Shown here one piece after another: positions 42,950 to 51,431 of a DNA stretch of 64,000 bases. The first letter of the stretch is position 1. Every line of letters starts with the position of its first letter. The notes under the pieces were generated by a model. The model saw only the letters and a list, made by a program, of their open reading frames with translations, was not told the origin of the DNA and searched no databases. The translations under genes were made by a program, and so were the position numbers. The stretch spans positions 2,728,001 through 2,792,000 of the forward strand of contig OZ245326.1 in the NCBI GenBank assembly GCA_965225915.1, written 5' to 3'. The DNA comes from JAAXHH01 sp965225915. Lineage in GTDB: Bacteria; JAAXHH01.

Positions 42950-44763
42950 TACCTGTTCTCCTCGATGATCGCTGCCAGGTCCTCCCGGAGCGGTTTGACC
43001 GGAACGCGGTTGATGACCATTTCGCCGTCGGCGTTCTTATGCTGGGTGATGTTGATGCCGCCGAAAACCTCGTCCTTGTCCTCGTAGTCTTCGCGGAAGT
43101 GGGCGCCCCGGCTCTCCTTCCTTTCCAGCGCGGCCCGGGCCACCGCCTCCGATACGATCAGCAGGTACTTCAGATCCAGCGCGGTATGCCATCCCGGGTT
43201 GTATTCCCGGTTTCCGATGACGGAGACCTTGCCAGCCCGTTGCCGGAGATCGTCGATGACTTCGAGCGCCCGCTGCATGTTCGCTTCGTTGCGCACGATG
43301 CCGACGAGTTCCTGCATGCGGTCCTGCAACTCATACTGAATGTCGAAGGGATTCTCATCGCTGTTTTCGCGATCGAAGGGCGCCAGGATCTCCCGCACGG
43401 CCGCTTCGACCTGGTCCTCGTCGATGGAGCCGTTCCCGTTTTCGCGGGCGAACTCCGCGGCGTACAGGCCGGCACGCTGTCCGAATACCAGCAGGTCGGA
43501 AAGCGAGTTTCCCCCCAGCCGGTTGGCGCCGTGCAGTCCCGCTGCGCATTCCCCGGCGGCGAACAGGCCGGGCACGGTCGTCATCTGCGTATCTGCGTTC
43601 ACGAGCACGCCGCCCATCACGTAATGGGTGGTGGGGCCCACTTCCATGGACTCCTTCGTGATGTCGATATCGGCGAGCTGCTTGAACTGATGATACATGC
43701 TGGGCAGTTTGCGCTTGATATGTTCCTCGGCGTTTGAGAGTTTCTCCCTGATCCACGCGATATCGAGGTATACCCCGCCGTGGGGCGAACCGCGGCCTTC
43801 CCGTATTTCCCGGACGATACACCGGGCTACGTGGTCCCTCGTCAACAGCTCGGGCGGGCGCCTTGCGTTCTTGTCCCCCTGCGTGTATATCCATCCTTCT
43901 TCGGGACTGTCCGCCGTCTGGTTCTTGTACAGCTCGGGTATGTCGTTGAACAGGAACCGGTCGCCTTCGCTGTTCGTCAGGATGCCGCCCTCGCCGCGGA
44001 CGCCTTCCGTGACCAGGATGCCCCGGACGCTCGGAGGCCAGACCATGCCCGTCGGGTGGAACTGCACGAATTCCATGTCGAGCAGCGCGGCGCCGGCGTC
44101 GTAAGCCAGCCCGTGTCCGTCCCCGGTGTATTCCCAGCTGTTGCTGGTGATTTTGAATGCCCGGCCGATGCCACCCGTGGCGAGGACGACCGCCCTGGCG
44201 CGAAATACGCGAAAGCGGCCGTGCTCCCGATCGTAGCCGAAGGCGCCCACGACCCGGTCGCCGTCCTTCAAAAGGGCCACTATGGCGTGTTCCATGTACA
44301 CTTCCATGCCCTGGTGAATCCCGTAGTCCTGGAGGGTACGGATCATTTCCAGGCCGGTCCGGTCGCCCACGTGGGCTAGACGGGGATACTTGTGGCCGCC
44401 GAAATTGCGCTGGAGTATGCGGCCGTCGGCCGTACGGTCGAACAGCGCTCCCCAGGCTTCCAGTTCCCGTACGCGGTCCGGCGCCTCCCTGGCGTGCAAC
44501 TCGGCCATGCGCCAGTTGCTCAGGTACTGGCCGCCCCGCATCGTATCGGCGAAATGCACGCTCCAGCCGTCCCGGTCGTCCACGTTGGCCAGCGCCGCCG
44601 CGACGCCGCCTTCGGCCATGACCGTATGGGCCTTGCCCAGCAGGGATTTGCAGACCAGCCCGACCGAAACTCCAGCTGACGAGGCTTCGATCGCCGCCCG
44701 AAGACCGGCCCCGCCGGCCCCGATCACCAGCACGTCATGTTCGTGATCCTGGTATTCCGCCAT
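42949..44763 (-). CDS. sdhA: Succinate dehydrogenase/fumarate reductase flavoprotein subunit
   Basis: This 604-residue FAD subunit oxidises succinate. It shows the Rossmann motif VIGAGGAGLRAA (12-23), a NFGGHKYPRLAHVGDRTG stretch around 120-137 resembling mycobacterial Sdh1, FVQFHPTGM near 236, and GANRLGGNSLSDLL near 410. The reaction runs with menaquinone as acceptor, consistent with the quinone genes here. Direction (oxidation or fumarate reduction) cannot be read from sequence. Confidence 0.94.
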   Translation of the reverse strand: MAEYQDHEHDVLVIGAGGAGLRAAIEASSAGVSVGLVCKSLLGKAHTVMAEGGVAAALANVDDRDGWSVHFADTMRGGQYLSNWRMAELHAREAPDRVRELEAWGALFDRTADGRILQRNFGGHKYPRLAHVGDRTGLEMIRTLQDYGIHQGMEVYMEHAIVALLKDGDRVVGAFGYDREHGRFRVFRARAVVLATGGIGRAFKITSNSWEYTGDGHGLAYDAGAALLDMEFVQFHPTGMVWPPSVRGILVTEGVRGEGGILTNSEGDRFLFNDIPELYKNQTADSPEEGWIYTQGDKNARRPPELLTRDHVARCIVREIREGRGSPHGGVYLDIAWIREKLSNAEEHIKRKLPSMYHQFKQLADIDITKESMEVGPTTHYVMGGVLVNADTQMTTVPGLFAAGECAAGLHGANRLGGNSLSDLLVFGQRAGLYAAEFARENGNGSIDEDQVEAAVREILAPFDRENSDENPFDIQYELQDRMQELVGIVRNEANMQRALEVIDDLRQRAGKVSVIGNREYNPGWHTALDLKYLLIVSEAVARAALERKESRGAHFREDYEDKDEVFGGINITQHKNADGEMVINRVPVKPLREDLAAIIEENR

Positions 44764-45567
44764 TTAGAGTATTCTCCAATCCGACCAGACGCCCATGGCC
44801 ACCAGGCGTACGTATACATCCGAGAAACCGACCCAGACCAGGCTCATCCACGCATACAGCATATGACGCCTGTTCAGGCAGGACACGCACCGGTAGGTCG
44901 CGTGTCGTGCCGGCGCCTTCGAAAGCAGGTCGAGGTATCCGCCGATCAGGTGGCGCAATGAGTGGCAGCCAAGCGTATAGGCGCTCAGCAGGACCACGTT
45001 GAGTGTTAACACGAGGGTTCCGACGCCTATGCCGAGGACCGTCTCCCCGGTCTGTTCGTCCGCGAACCACATCGCCTTCCAGGCGTCATGGGCCAGGAAG
45101 GCCGTGATGATCAGCGCCAGGTAGAGGAAATAGCGATGCACGTTCTGCATAATCAGGGGAAACGACTGTTCGCCCCGGTAATTGCTTCTGGGCTCGGATA
45201 CGCTGCAAGAGGGCGGATCGGCCCAGAAGGCCTTGTAGTACGCCCCGCGGTAATAATAGCAGGTCAGGCGGAAGCCCGCGGGCGCCCAGAGGATCAGAAA
45301 CGCCGGTGAGAAAGGCAGCATCGCCGGCCACCATTCGGGACGGGGTCCGAAAAGGGCGTGAGGCGAACTTCCGAACAATTCAGGCGAATAGAAGGGGGAG
45401 AGATAGGGTCCCCAGGCGTAATCGGCGCCTTGAAAGGCCGCCCACGTGGAATAGATCACGAAGGCGGAAAGCCCCATGAATACAAAAAACGGTTGTATCC
45501 ACCAGGCCTCCCTGCGGCTTGTCTGGCCGAACCCGCTAGTCTTCAGCGCAACACCGGTTGTCGACAT
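44764..45567 (-). CDS. sdhC: Succinate dehydrogenase membrane anchor, Sdh1 type
   Basis: The 267-residue integral-membrane protein is a single large anchor rather than the usual SdhC/SdhD pair. TM helices fall near 26-46, 82-102, 140-160, 185-205 and 233-253. Conserved histidines include QNVHRYF near 139 and LGCHSLRH near 203, candidate haem or quinone ligands. Its C-terminal YAWMSLVWVGFSDVYVRLVA resembles the mycobacterial Sdh1 anchor. It abuts sdhA directly. A GAGGAT SD precedes the ATG. Confidence 0.85.
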   Translation of the reverse strand: MSTTGVALKTSGFGQTSRREAWWIQPFFVFMGLSAFVIYSTWAAFQGADYAWGPYLSPFYSPELFGSSPHALFGPRPEWWPAMLPFSPAFLILWAPAGFRLTCYYYRGAYYKAFWADPPSCSVSEPRSNYRGEQSFPLIMQNVHRYFLYLALIITAFLAHDAWKAMWFADEQTGETVLGIGVGTLVLTLNVVLLSAYTLGCHSLRHLIGGYLDLLSKAPARHATYRCVSCLNRRHMLYAWMSLVWVGFSDVYVRLVAMGVWSDWRIL

Positions 45568-45649
45568 GGGCTATCCTCGAGTAGTCAAATGAATAGACAG
45601 TTTTCAGCTACTAACACAAATAAGAAAAAATAGAAGCAGGAGGAAGAAG

Positions 45650-45796
45650 ATGCAACAGAAAAAGCGTCGATTCAAGGCGTCTGTCGCGTCAGATTGTAGG
45701 ATTGCTGAACTAAATATCGCTGGGTGGTTCCGCACACGGTCATTTATATTGGTTTTTCTTTACGAGATAACGCCTTGCGGGATGAAACCGGCGTAA
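45650..45796 (+). CDS. Small ORF with strong SD (48 aa)
   Basis: ATG 45650 is preceded six bases upstream by a perfect AGGAGG (45638-45643), unusual strength for an intergenic site here. The 48-codon frame encodes a basic N-terminus (QQKKRRF) followed by a short hydrophobic segment (SFILVFLYE). It lies in the divergent gap between sdhC and a DUF6785-like gene and ends 48 bp before the latter. Could be a leader peptide or chance. No homology is recognised. Confidence 0.4.
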   Translation: MQQKKRRFKASVASDCRIAELNIAGWFRTRSFILVFLYEITPCGMKPA

Positions 45797-45844
45797 CCGA
45801 TGTAATCCCGATTTCCCGTTTCAAGGAGTTCTCCCCTGTCTGCC

Positions 45845-47800
45845 ATGCCGTCCACCGTCCATGACGAATCCGTTTCCAGGCCGGCGTTGCGCCTCTCGGC
45901 GCGATCGGTAGTGCTGTGTCTTGTCCTGGCCGCTGTTATCGCGGTCTGGACGCCCTACACGAACTACGTCATGCACGGCCCCAGGCTGACCCTTGGCCAC
46001 ATGTCCTTTGCCGCGTTGCTCGCCTTCTTCGTGGTCGTATTCTTCATTCAGATACCCCTGAGAGCCTGGCTCCCAAAGTGGTCGTTCACGGCGTCGGAAC
46101 TGAGTGTGGTCTTCTTTCTGTGCCTCGTGTCGTCGACGATACCGGGCAAGGCCTTCGTGGATTACTTCCTAGGGATCCTGGCATCGCCGCACTACTACGC
46201 CACAGCGGAGAACCGATGGGTGGACGTCTTCTTTCCCTACCTGCCGGAATGGCTGGTCGTCGGCGGAACACAGGACGCGGCCCGTGTCTTCTACGAAGGC
46301 GCGGGGCAGACGCTCACCATGTGGATCGACTGGATCATACCCCTGTTCTGGTGGCTGTGCATGCTTGCGGCGCTCTTCGTTGTCATGACCTGTGTTGCGG
46401 TCATCTTCCGTCGGCAGTGGGTGGAGCACGAACGGCTGGCGTTCCCGATCGTCCAGATTCCAACCATGCTCATTGAGCAGACGACCGGGGAAAGCCGGAT
46501 CCCCGGATTCTTGAAGAACCGGTATTTCCAGATCGGGTTCGGGATCACCTTCACCCTGCTGGCCTGGAATAGTCTGAGTTATTTCGGCAGTCTCCCGCCC
46601 ATTCCCATTGGAGCGAACTTCCGGTCAGAGATTCAATTGGCGCCGTCGCTGCCTGCCATGTCGGTGCAATTCAACCTGTACATGATGTGTTTCGCCTTCT
46701 TCGCCGATCTGAACGTCCTGATGAGCATATGGATCTTTCACCTGCTGGCGGTCGCGGAGATCGGCCTCCTCAACCAATTGGGCCTGTCGGCCACGGGCAT
46801 GGCTGGCGGCGCCAATTTCATCGTGAAGACGCAGCATTTCGGCGGATTCTGGGTATTCGTAATCTGGGGGATGTGGATGTCCAGAAATCACCTGAAGGCC
46901 GTGTACCACAAGGCCCTGGGACGGAGCGTGGAGCTCGACGATTCCATGGAACTGCTGTCCTACAGGACGGCCCTGGCCGGATTGATCGCGGGGCTGGTCT
47001 ACATCGGGTTCTGGTTGAACCGTATGGGCATGTCCGTCGATGTGGCCGCGCTTTTCATCTTGATCACCCTGGGGCTTTACATCGGCGTGTGCCGGATCGT
47101 GGCGGAAACAGGACTGGTCTTCCTCGACCTGCCTGTAAACTCGAACGAAATGACCGTAAGCGTGATCGGTTCCACCAACCTGTCCCCGTCGAACCTGACG
47201 GCCCTGGGCCTGTCCCATGCGATCTCTCACAACCACCGCGGCATCGGATTTTCCTCCGTAATCCACGGGTTGAAGGTAACCGACGCCTTTACCGGCGCGA
47301 AGAAGGGGTTATGGGTTTTCGTCTGCGTCGTACTGATCTTTACCTTCGTCGTGACCAACGGGTACACGATCTACGCCGGGGCCAGCGGTACAGGCGCCCA
47401 CGATTTCGCGCCTCTTCGGGCCGATTTATTCTACAACCAGCTGGTGACGTGGTTTAACAATCCTTATACGGTATCCCACGAAGAGTTGTACTTCCTGTTC
47501 ATCGGCGCAGCGGTCACCACGTGCCTGGTGTTTCTCCACTACCACTTCCCGGGCTGGCCGCTGCATCCCATAGGGTACACGGTGGCCTATACCGATATCA
47601 TTAATTTCGAGATCGTCTCGGTAATGACGGTCTGGCTGGTCAAATTGCTCGTGCTGCGTCTGGGAGGTTTTGATCTCTACCGTAAGTTGCAGCCCGCCGT
47701 GATCGGCGTGCTTCTGGGTTACGCCGCCGGCGTGACGCTTTCGCTCGTCGTTGACGCAGTCTGGTTCCCTGGAAGCGGTCACCAGGTGCACAACTGGTAG
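45845..47800 (+). CDS. DUF6785-like polytopic membrane protein 1
   Basis: The 651-residue protein has about 14 TM helices and large loops. Family-type blocks include SPHYYATAENRW (about 117-128) then FFPYLPEWLV, FRRQWVEHERLAFP near 187, and a later GSTNLSPSNL near 443. Its neighbour at 47821 shares the same blocks and length, so the two are paralogues. The membrane layout and buried charged residues suggest a transporter, perhaps related to OPT-like permeases, but no substrate is known. AAGGAG lies 16 bp before ATG 45845; a CTG at 45836 would have better spacing. Confidence 0.75.
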   Translation: MPSTVHDESVSRPALRLSARSVVLCLVLAAVIAVWTPYTNYVMHGPRLTLGHMSFAALLAFFVVVFFIQIPLRAWLPKWSFTASELSVVFFLCLVSSTIPGKAFVDYFLGILASPHYYATAENRWVDVFFPYLPEWLVVGGTQDAARVFYEGAGQTLTMWIDWIIPLFWWLCMLAALFVVMTCVAVIFRRQWVEHERLAFPIVQIPTMLIEQTTGESRIPGFLKNRYFQIGFGITFTLLAWNSLSYFGSLPPIPIGANFRSEIQLAPSLPAMSVQFNLYMMCFAFFADLNVLMSIWIFHLLAVAEIGLLNQLGLSATGMAGGANFIVKTQHFGGFWVFVIWGMWMSRNHLKAVYHKALGRSVELDDSMELLSYRTALAGLIAGLVYIGFWLNRMGMSVDVAALFILITLGLYIGVCRIVAETGLVFLDLPVNSNEMTVSVIGSTNLSPSNLTALGLSHAISHNHRGIGFSSVIHGLKVTDAFTGAKKGLWVFVCVVLIFTFVVTNGYTIYAGASGTGAHDFAPLRADLFYNQLVTWFNNPYTVSHEELYFLFIGAAVTTCLVFLHYHFPGWPLHPIGYTVAYTDIINFEIVSVMTVWLVKLLVLRLGGFDLYRKLQPAVIGVLLGYAAGVTLSLVVDAVWFPGSGHQVHNW

Positions 47801-47820
47801 GGCTTCTGGACAGTAGGCGT

Positions 47821-49764
47821 TTAGAACACCTCCGCGATGTGGGGGGTGTCGGGGAAGTAAATGGAGTCGACGGCGTAGGCCGCAAGGACACCGATCACGT
47901 AACCGACGAGCATGCCCAGGAACAGGGGCTGGGCTTTCCGGTACAGCCCAACACCGCCGATGCGGAGGAATATGACCTGTACGAGCCACGCCACGAACAG
48001 GGTGAACGCGACGCCACGAATGGGTCCTGAAGCGCCGATTGCGAATCCGATCGGGTTCAGCGGCCACCAGTAGAAGAGGTATCTGCCCATGGCGAGCAGC
48101 GTGCTGATGGCCATGCCGGCCGCGAGGAACAGGATTTCGAGCGTGGAGATCCGCGTAGCGTTCTTCATCCAATTCACTACCAGGTCGAAGAACAGGTTCC
48201 CCGTGTTCCGCAGGTTGATGTGCAGGTTGTCCGCGCCTTCCGTGTACCCCGAGTAAATGACATATCCCGTGGAGATCGCCGTACCGGCAACGAAAGCGAG
48301 ACACACGAGCAGAAAGAGCCGCCCCCGGTTCTCACCAAGGTAATCCCGCCACCACGCCACGTGCGACAGGCCGACCATGGTAAAGGTGCGCCAGTTCCGC
48401 GCAAAGGCGTTGGTCAGACCGAGGCCGGTCAATGTCGACCCCGACAGGCTGGCCGAACCTACCATGCCCACCGTGAAGGCGTGGGCGTTGATGGGCAGGT
48501 CGAGGTTGATCAGGCCCGCCTCGGCGAGCACGCGCGCGATACCGAAATAGAATACCAGGAGAAAGAATAGGAAGAGCACGGCGACCGGTAAGGAGAAACC
48601 GATGGCGTGCAGCCAGCCGATCATGAAGAGCACGCCCAGCACCAGGCCGACGGACGCCGTTCGATAGGAGAACAGTTCGTTTTCGTCACGCAGATCACTT
48701 TCCCTTCCGAGGGACTTACGCACGACGTTCCTGATATGGTCCCTCGCCATCCAGCATCCGATCAGGGCGAACATGATCAGGCCGCCGCAGAACTGGATGG
48801 ACACCAGTCCGCCGGGCACGATCGTCGTCGTGGGTGAGATCACGCCGAAACGGTTGAGCAGGCCGGTTTCGAGGATGCCGAGCACCTGGAAGAACCAGAC
48901 GCTGAACAGGATCTCGACGTTTACGAAAAAGGCAAAGCACAGGACATAGGGCACGAGCCGAATAGCTACCGGCGGGAAGGCAGGATCGATAACCACGTTG
49001 AATACCGGTCCGGGCAGGGGGATATGGGGAAGTACACCCCAGAAGCCGATGATATTCCAGGCCATGATGGACAGGCTGGCCAGGAATCCGACCTGAAACA
49101 GCCGGTTACCGAAAAGCGCTGGCCACCGTCCGGGGGCGCCTTCTTCGGTTTCGAGCAGGCGGACGATCACCTCGCCCATGGGGAACCGAAGCCTTTCGTG
49201 TTCCACCCACTGTTTCCGGAATATTACGACCAGGCAGGCGCCGATGAAAAGCAGCGCGCTCAGCGCGGACATCCACCAGAAGAGCGGCACGACCCAGTCC
49301 CGCCACGGAATCGGTGAGCCGGAAGGCAGTCCCGCGAAGAAATCCGATACCTGACCCTTGTCATTGGGGATGACTGCCCATTCGGGCAGGTAGGCGAAGA
49401 AGTACGCTTCCCACTGGTTCTCCGGACTCGCGAAGTAATGGGGGGCGGTGATCAGGCTGATGAGATAACGGACCATCCCCCAGTCCGGCACCATGGCCGC
49501 GATCATGCCCATGGCGAAGATGACCAGGAGCTCCGGTCGCGTCAACGCGGCGCCCGGTGCGATGGACCGGATAAGCACATTGGGCAACAGTACCAGGACA
49601 AGGAAGGGAATGACGAGGCACAGCGGCATCTGGGGGAAAGTGAGGTAGTTGTAGTTCAGCTGTGCGGAGGCGTGCTGTCCCCAGAAAGCGACGCAACAGG
49701 CGAAGGCAAGACCTAGAATGGCCGTTTTAAGCGAGATGGGTTTCACGGTGGCGCCGGTTATCAC
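47821..49764 (-). CDS. DUF6785-like polytopic membrane protein 2
   Basis: At 647 residues, this is the paralogue of the convergent gene at 45845. Shared blocks include APHYFASPENQW then FAYLPEWAVI, FRKQWVEHERLRFP, and GNRLFQVGF, with a similar hydropathy profile of about 14 TM helices. The stop of each gene lies only about 20 bp from the other, and no terminator is seen between them. It overlaps a downstream-side SDR gene start by ATGA, so it is cotranslated with an oxidoreductase. Role unknown. Confidence 0.75.
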   Translation of the reverse strand: MITGATVKPISLKTAILGLAFACCVAFWGQHASAQLNYNYLTFPQMPLCLVIPFLVLVLLPNVLIRSIAPGAALTRPELLVIFAMGMIAAMVPDWGMVRYLISLITAPHYFASPENQWEAYFFAYLPEWAVIPNDKGQVSDFFAGLPSGSPIPWRDWVVPLFWWMSALSALLFIGACLVVIFRKQWVEHERLRFPMGEVIVRLLETEEGAPGRWPALFGNRLFQVGFLASLSIMAWNIIGFWGVLPHIPLPGPVFNVVIDPAFPPVAIRLVPYVLCFAFFVNVEILFSVWFFQVLGILETGLLNRFGVISPTTTIVPGGLVSIQFCGGLIMFALIGCWMARDHIRNVVRKSLGRESDLRDENELFSYRTASVGLVLGVLFMIGWLHAIGFSLPVAVLFLFFLLVFYFGIARVLAEAGLINLDLPINAHAFTVGMVGSASLSGSTLTGLGLTNAFARNWRTFTMVGLSHVAWWRDYLGENRGRLFLLVCLAFVAGTAISTGYVIYSGYTEGADNLHINLRNTGNLFFDLVVNWMKNATRISTLEILFLAAGMAISTLLAMGRYLFYWWPLNPIGFAIGASGPIRGVAFTLFVAWLVQVIFLRIGGVGLYRKAQPLFLGMLVGYVIGVLAAYAVDSIYFPDTPHIAEVF

Positions 49765-50540
49765 TCCTGGACGGATGCCGTACCGCGCTTGAGCCAGAAA
49801 CCCCCGTCGACGCGCATGACTTCCCCCGTGATGTAGTCCGCCGCGTCGGAACAGAGGAATGTGGCGGCCTTACCCAGGTCTTCGATCGTGCCCAGCCGGC
49901 CCCAGGGCAGCCTTCTGCCGCCTGCTTCGAGTTCCTTCTCCGTGGAGTACTGGCGCTCGCCCGGCGTGTCGGTCCACCCGGGTTCGATTACGTTTACGCG
50001 GATGCGGTGATCGAGCAATTCCAGGGCGATGATGGCGGCCATGTGGTTCATACCGGCCTTTGCGGACGAATAGGCCAGGGAAGTGGGGAAGGGCAGGAAG
50101 GACATGACCGAACTGATGAACAGGATGCTGCCTCCCCTGCCTCCTTCCGCCATCCGGCGGGCGCCGGACTGCGCGATATGGAAGGCGCCGAACAGGCTGA
50201 CTTCATAGGTCTTCCGCATTTCATCCACGTCCATCTCGAGAAAGGGCTCCCGCTTCGAGTAGTAGGCGTTGGCCACGACGATATCGGGCCCTCCCAGCCG
50301 GCTCGCCGTCTCCTCAACCATGCCGTCCACCGCGTCCCTGTCGGATGCGTCCGCGCCGACGACGATCGCCCGCCGGCCCATGCCCTTGATTTCGTTGGCG
50401 ACGGCCTCGGCGTCGTCCCGGTGGCGGAAGTAGTTGACGGTGACGTCCGCTCCGGCGCGGGCCATTTCCAGGGCGATGCCCTTGCCGATGCCCCGGGACG
50501 AACCGCTGATCAGTGCCGTTTTACCCGTAAGGTCGATCAT
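49761..50540 (-). CDS. Short-chain dehydrogenase/reductase 2
   Basis: This 259-residue SDR has the GSSRGIGKG cofactor loop near 13-21, NAYYS near 91, and a catalytic YSSAK near 154-158 in LAYSSAKAG. The C-terminal ITGEVMRVDGGFWL is typical. It is upstream of a DUF6785-like gene with an ATGA overlap, so the two are coupled and may handle the same substrate. Confidence 0.87.
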   Translation of the reverse strand: MIDLTGKTALISGSSRGIGKGIALEMARAGADVTVNYFRHRDDAEAVANEIKGMGRRAIVVGADASDRDAVDGMVEETASRLGGPDIVVANAYYSKREPFLEMDVDEMRKTYEVSLFGAFHIAQSGARRMAEGGRGGSILFISSVMSFLPFPTSLAYSSAKAGMNHMAAIIALELLDHRIRVNVIEPGWTDTPGERQYSTEKELEAGGRRLPWGRLGTIEDLGKAATFLCSDAADYITGEVMRVDGGFWLKRGTASVQE

Positions 50541-50588
50541 TTTTCCCTCGCATCATGAACTGATTGTGGATATGGGCAGGGATGGCGC

Positions 50589-51350
50589 TCAAAGCCCCAT
50601 TCCGGCCATGTTGCGGTAGCTGATGGCGATGCTGTCAAAGGGATCGCCGGCGCAGGTGTCCTGTTCGACGACGTACCACTGTGCCCCCGCGGCTTCGCAC
50701 GCGGCCACGATGCCGGACCAGTTCAAGTTGCCTTCGCCCACCTCGGCCATCACCTGTTCCCGCCCCGACACGGCCATGTCCTTGAAATGGATGACCGGGC
50801 ACCGATCCCTGACCCGATCGATCCAGTATATCGGATCCCCGCCGCCGTATTGTATCCAGTAGGTGTCGATCTCGAAGCACAGGGCTGGGTCGCTTTCCTC
50901 CATCAAAATGGACAGGCCGGTCCGGTCGCCCACCCGCACGAGTTCCGTATGATGGTTGTGATAGCTGAAGGTCATGCCGGCATCCTTCATCCTGAGGGCC
51001 ACGATCGACGCGTCTTCCGCGAACCGGGAGAACCCGTCCGGCGCGTCCCAGTAGGATCTCGGCATGGATCCGACGGCTATGTGTTCGCACCCCCACAGCC
51101 GGTGCTCCGCGATGACTCCATCCGGTTCTTCCTGCAGCCGTTCGAAGGGCACGTGCGTGGCGCACACGTGCAGTCCCGCGTCCCGGATCATGGCGCTCAG
51201 CTCCGCGGGGTCGACGGGACCGAGAGCCGAAAGCTGAATGTGATCGTAGCCGATGGACTTGACTCTTTTCAGGGTGTTTGAGATATCGGGCGGCGTTTTC
51301 ACGAAGTCGCGCAAGGTGTACAGCGTAACGCTGATTTTACTGCCAGCCAT
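50589..51350 (-). CDS. Sugar phosphate isomerase/epimerase-like TIM barrel
   Basis: The ATG at 51350 has GGAGG five bases upstream; an alternative start 27 bp further is less favoured. The 253-residue product is a xylose-isomerase-like barrel, with TLYTLRDF near the start, HVPFERLQEEP near 68, FSYHNHHTEL near 126-135, and FEIDTYWIQYGG near 160. H128, H130 and E161-type residues are likely metal ligands. Such proteins isomerise or epimerise sugars, or act as dehydratases. It follows the sulfatase-2 gene on the same strand. Confidence 0.8.
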   Translation of the reverse strand: MAGSKISVTLYTLRDFVKTPPDISNTLKRVKSIGYDHIQLSALGPVDPAELSAMIRDAGLHVCATHVPFERLQEEPDGVIAEHRLWGCEHIAVGSMPRSYWDAPDGFSRFAEDASIVALRMKDAGMTFSYHNHHTELVRVGDRTGLSILMEESDPALCFEIDTYWIQYGGGDPIYWIDRVRDRCPVIHFKDMAVSGREQVMAEVGEGNLNWSGIVAACEAAGAQWYVVEQDTCAGDPFDSIAISYRNMAGMGL

Positions 51351-51431
51351 CCATACCTCCTTCTGCATCCCATACATTCAGGGATGGTTAAGTCCCGTCT
51401 TTCCGGTCATTGCCGTCAGATGTAATTACTA

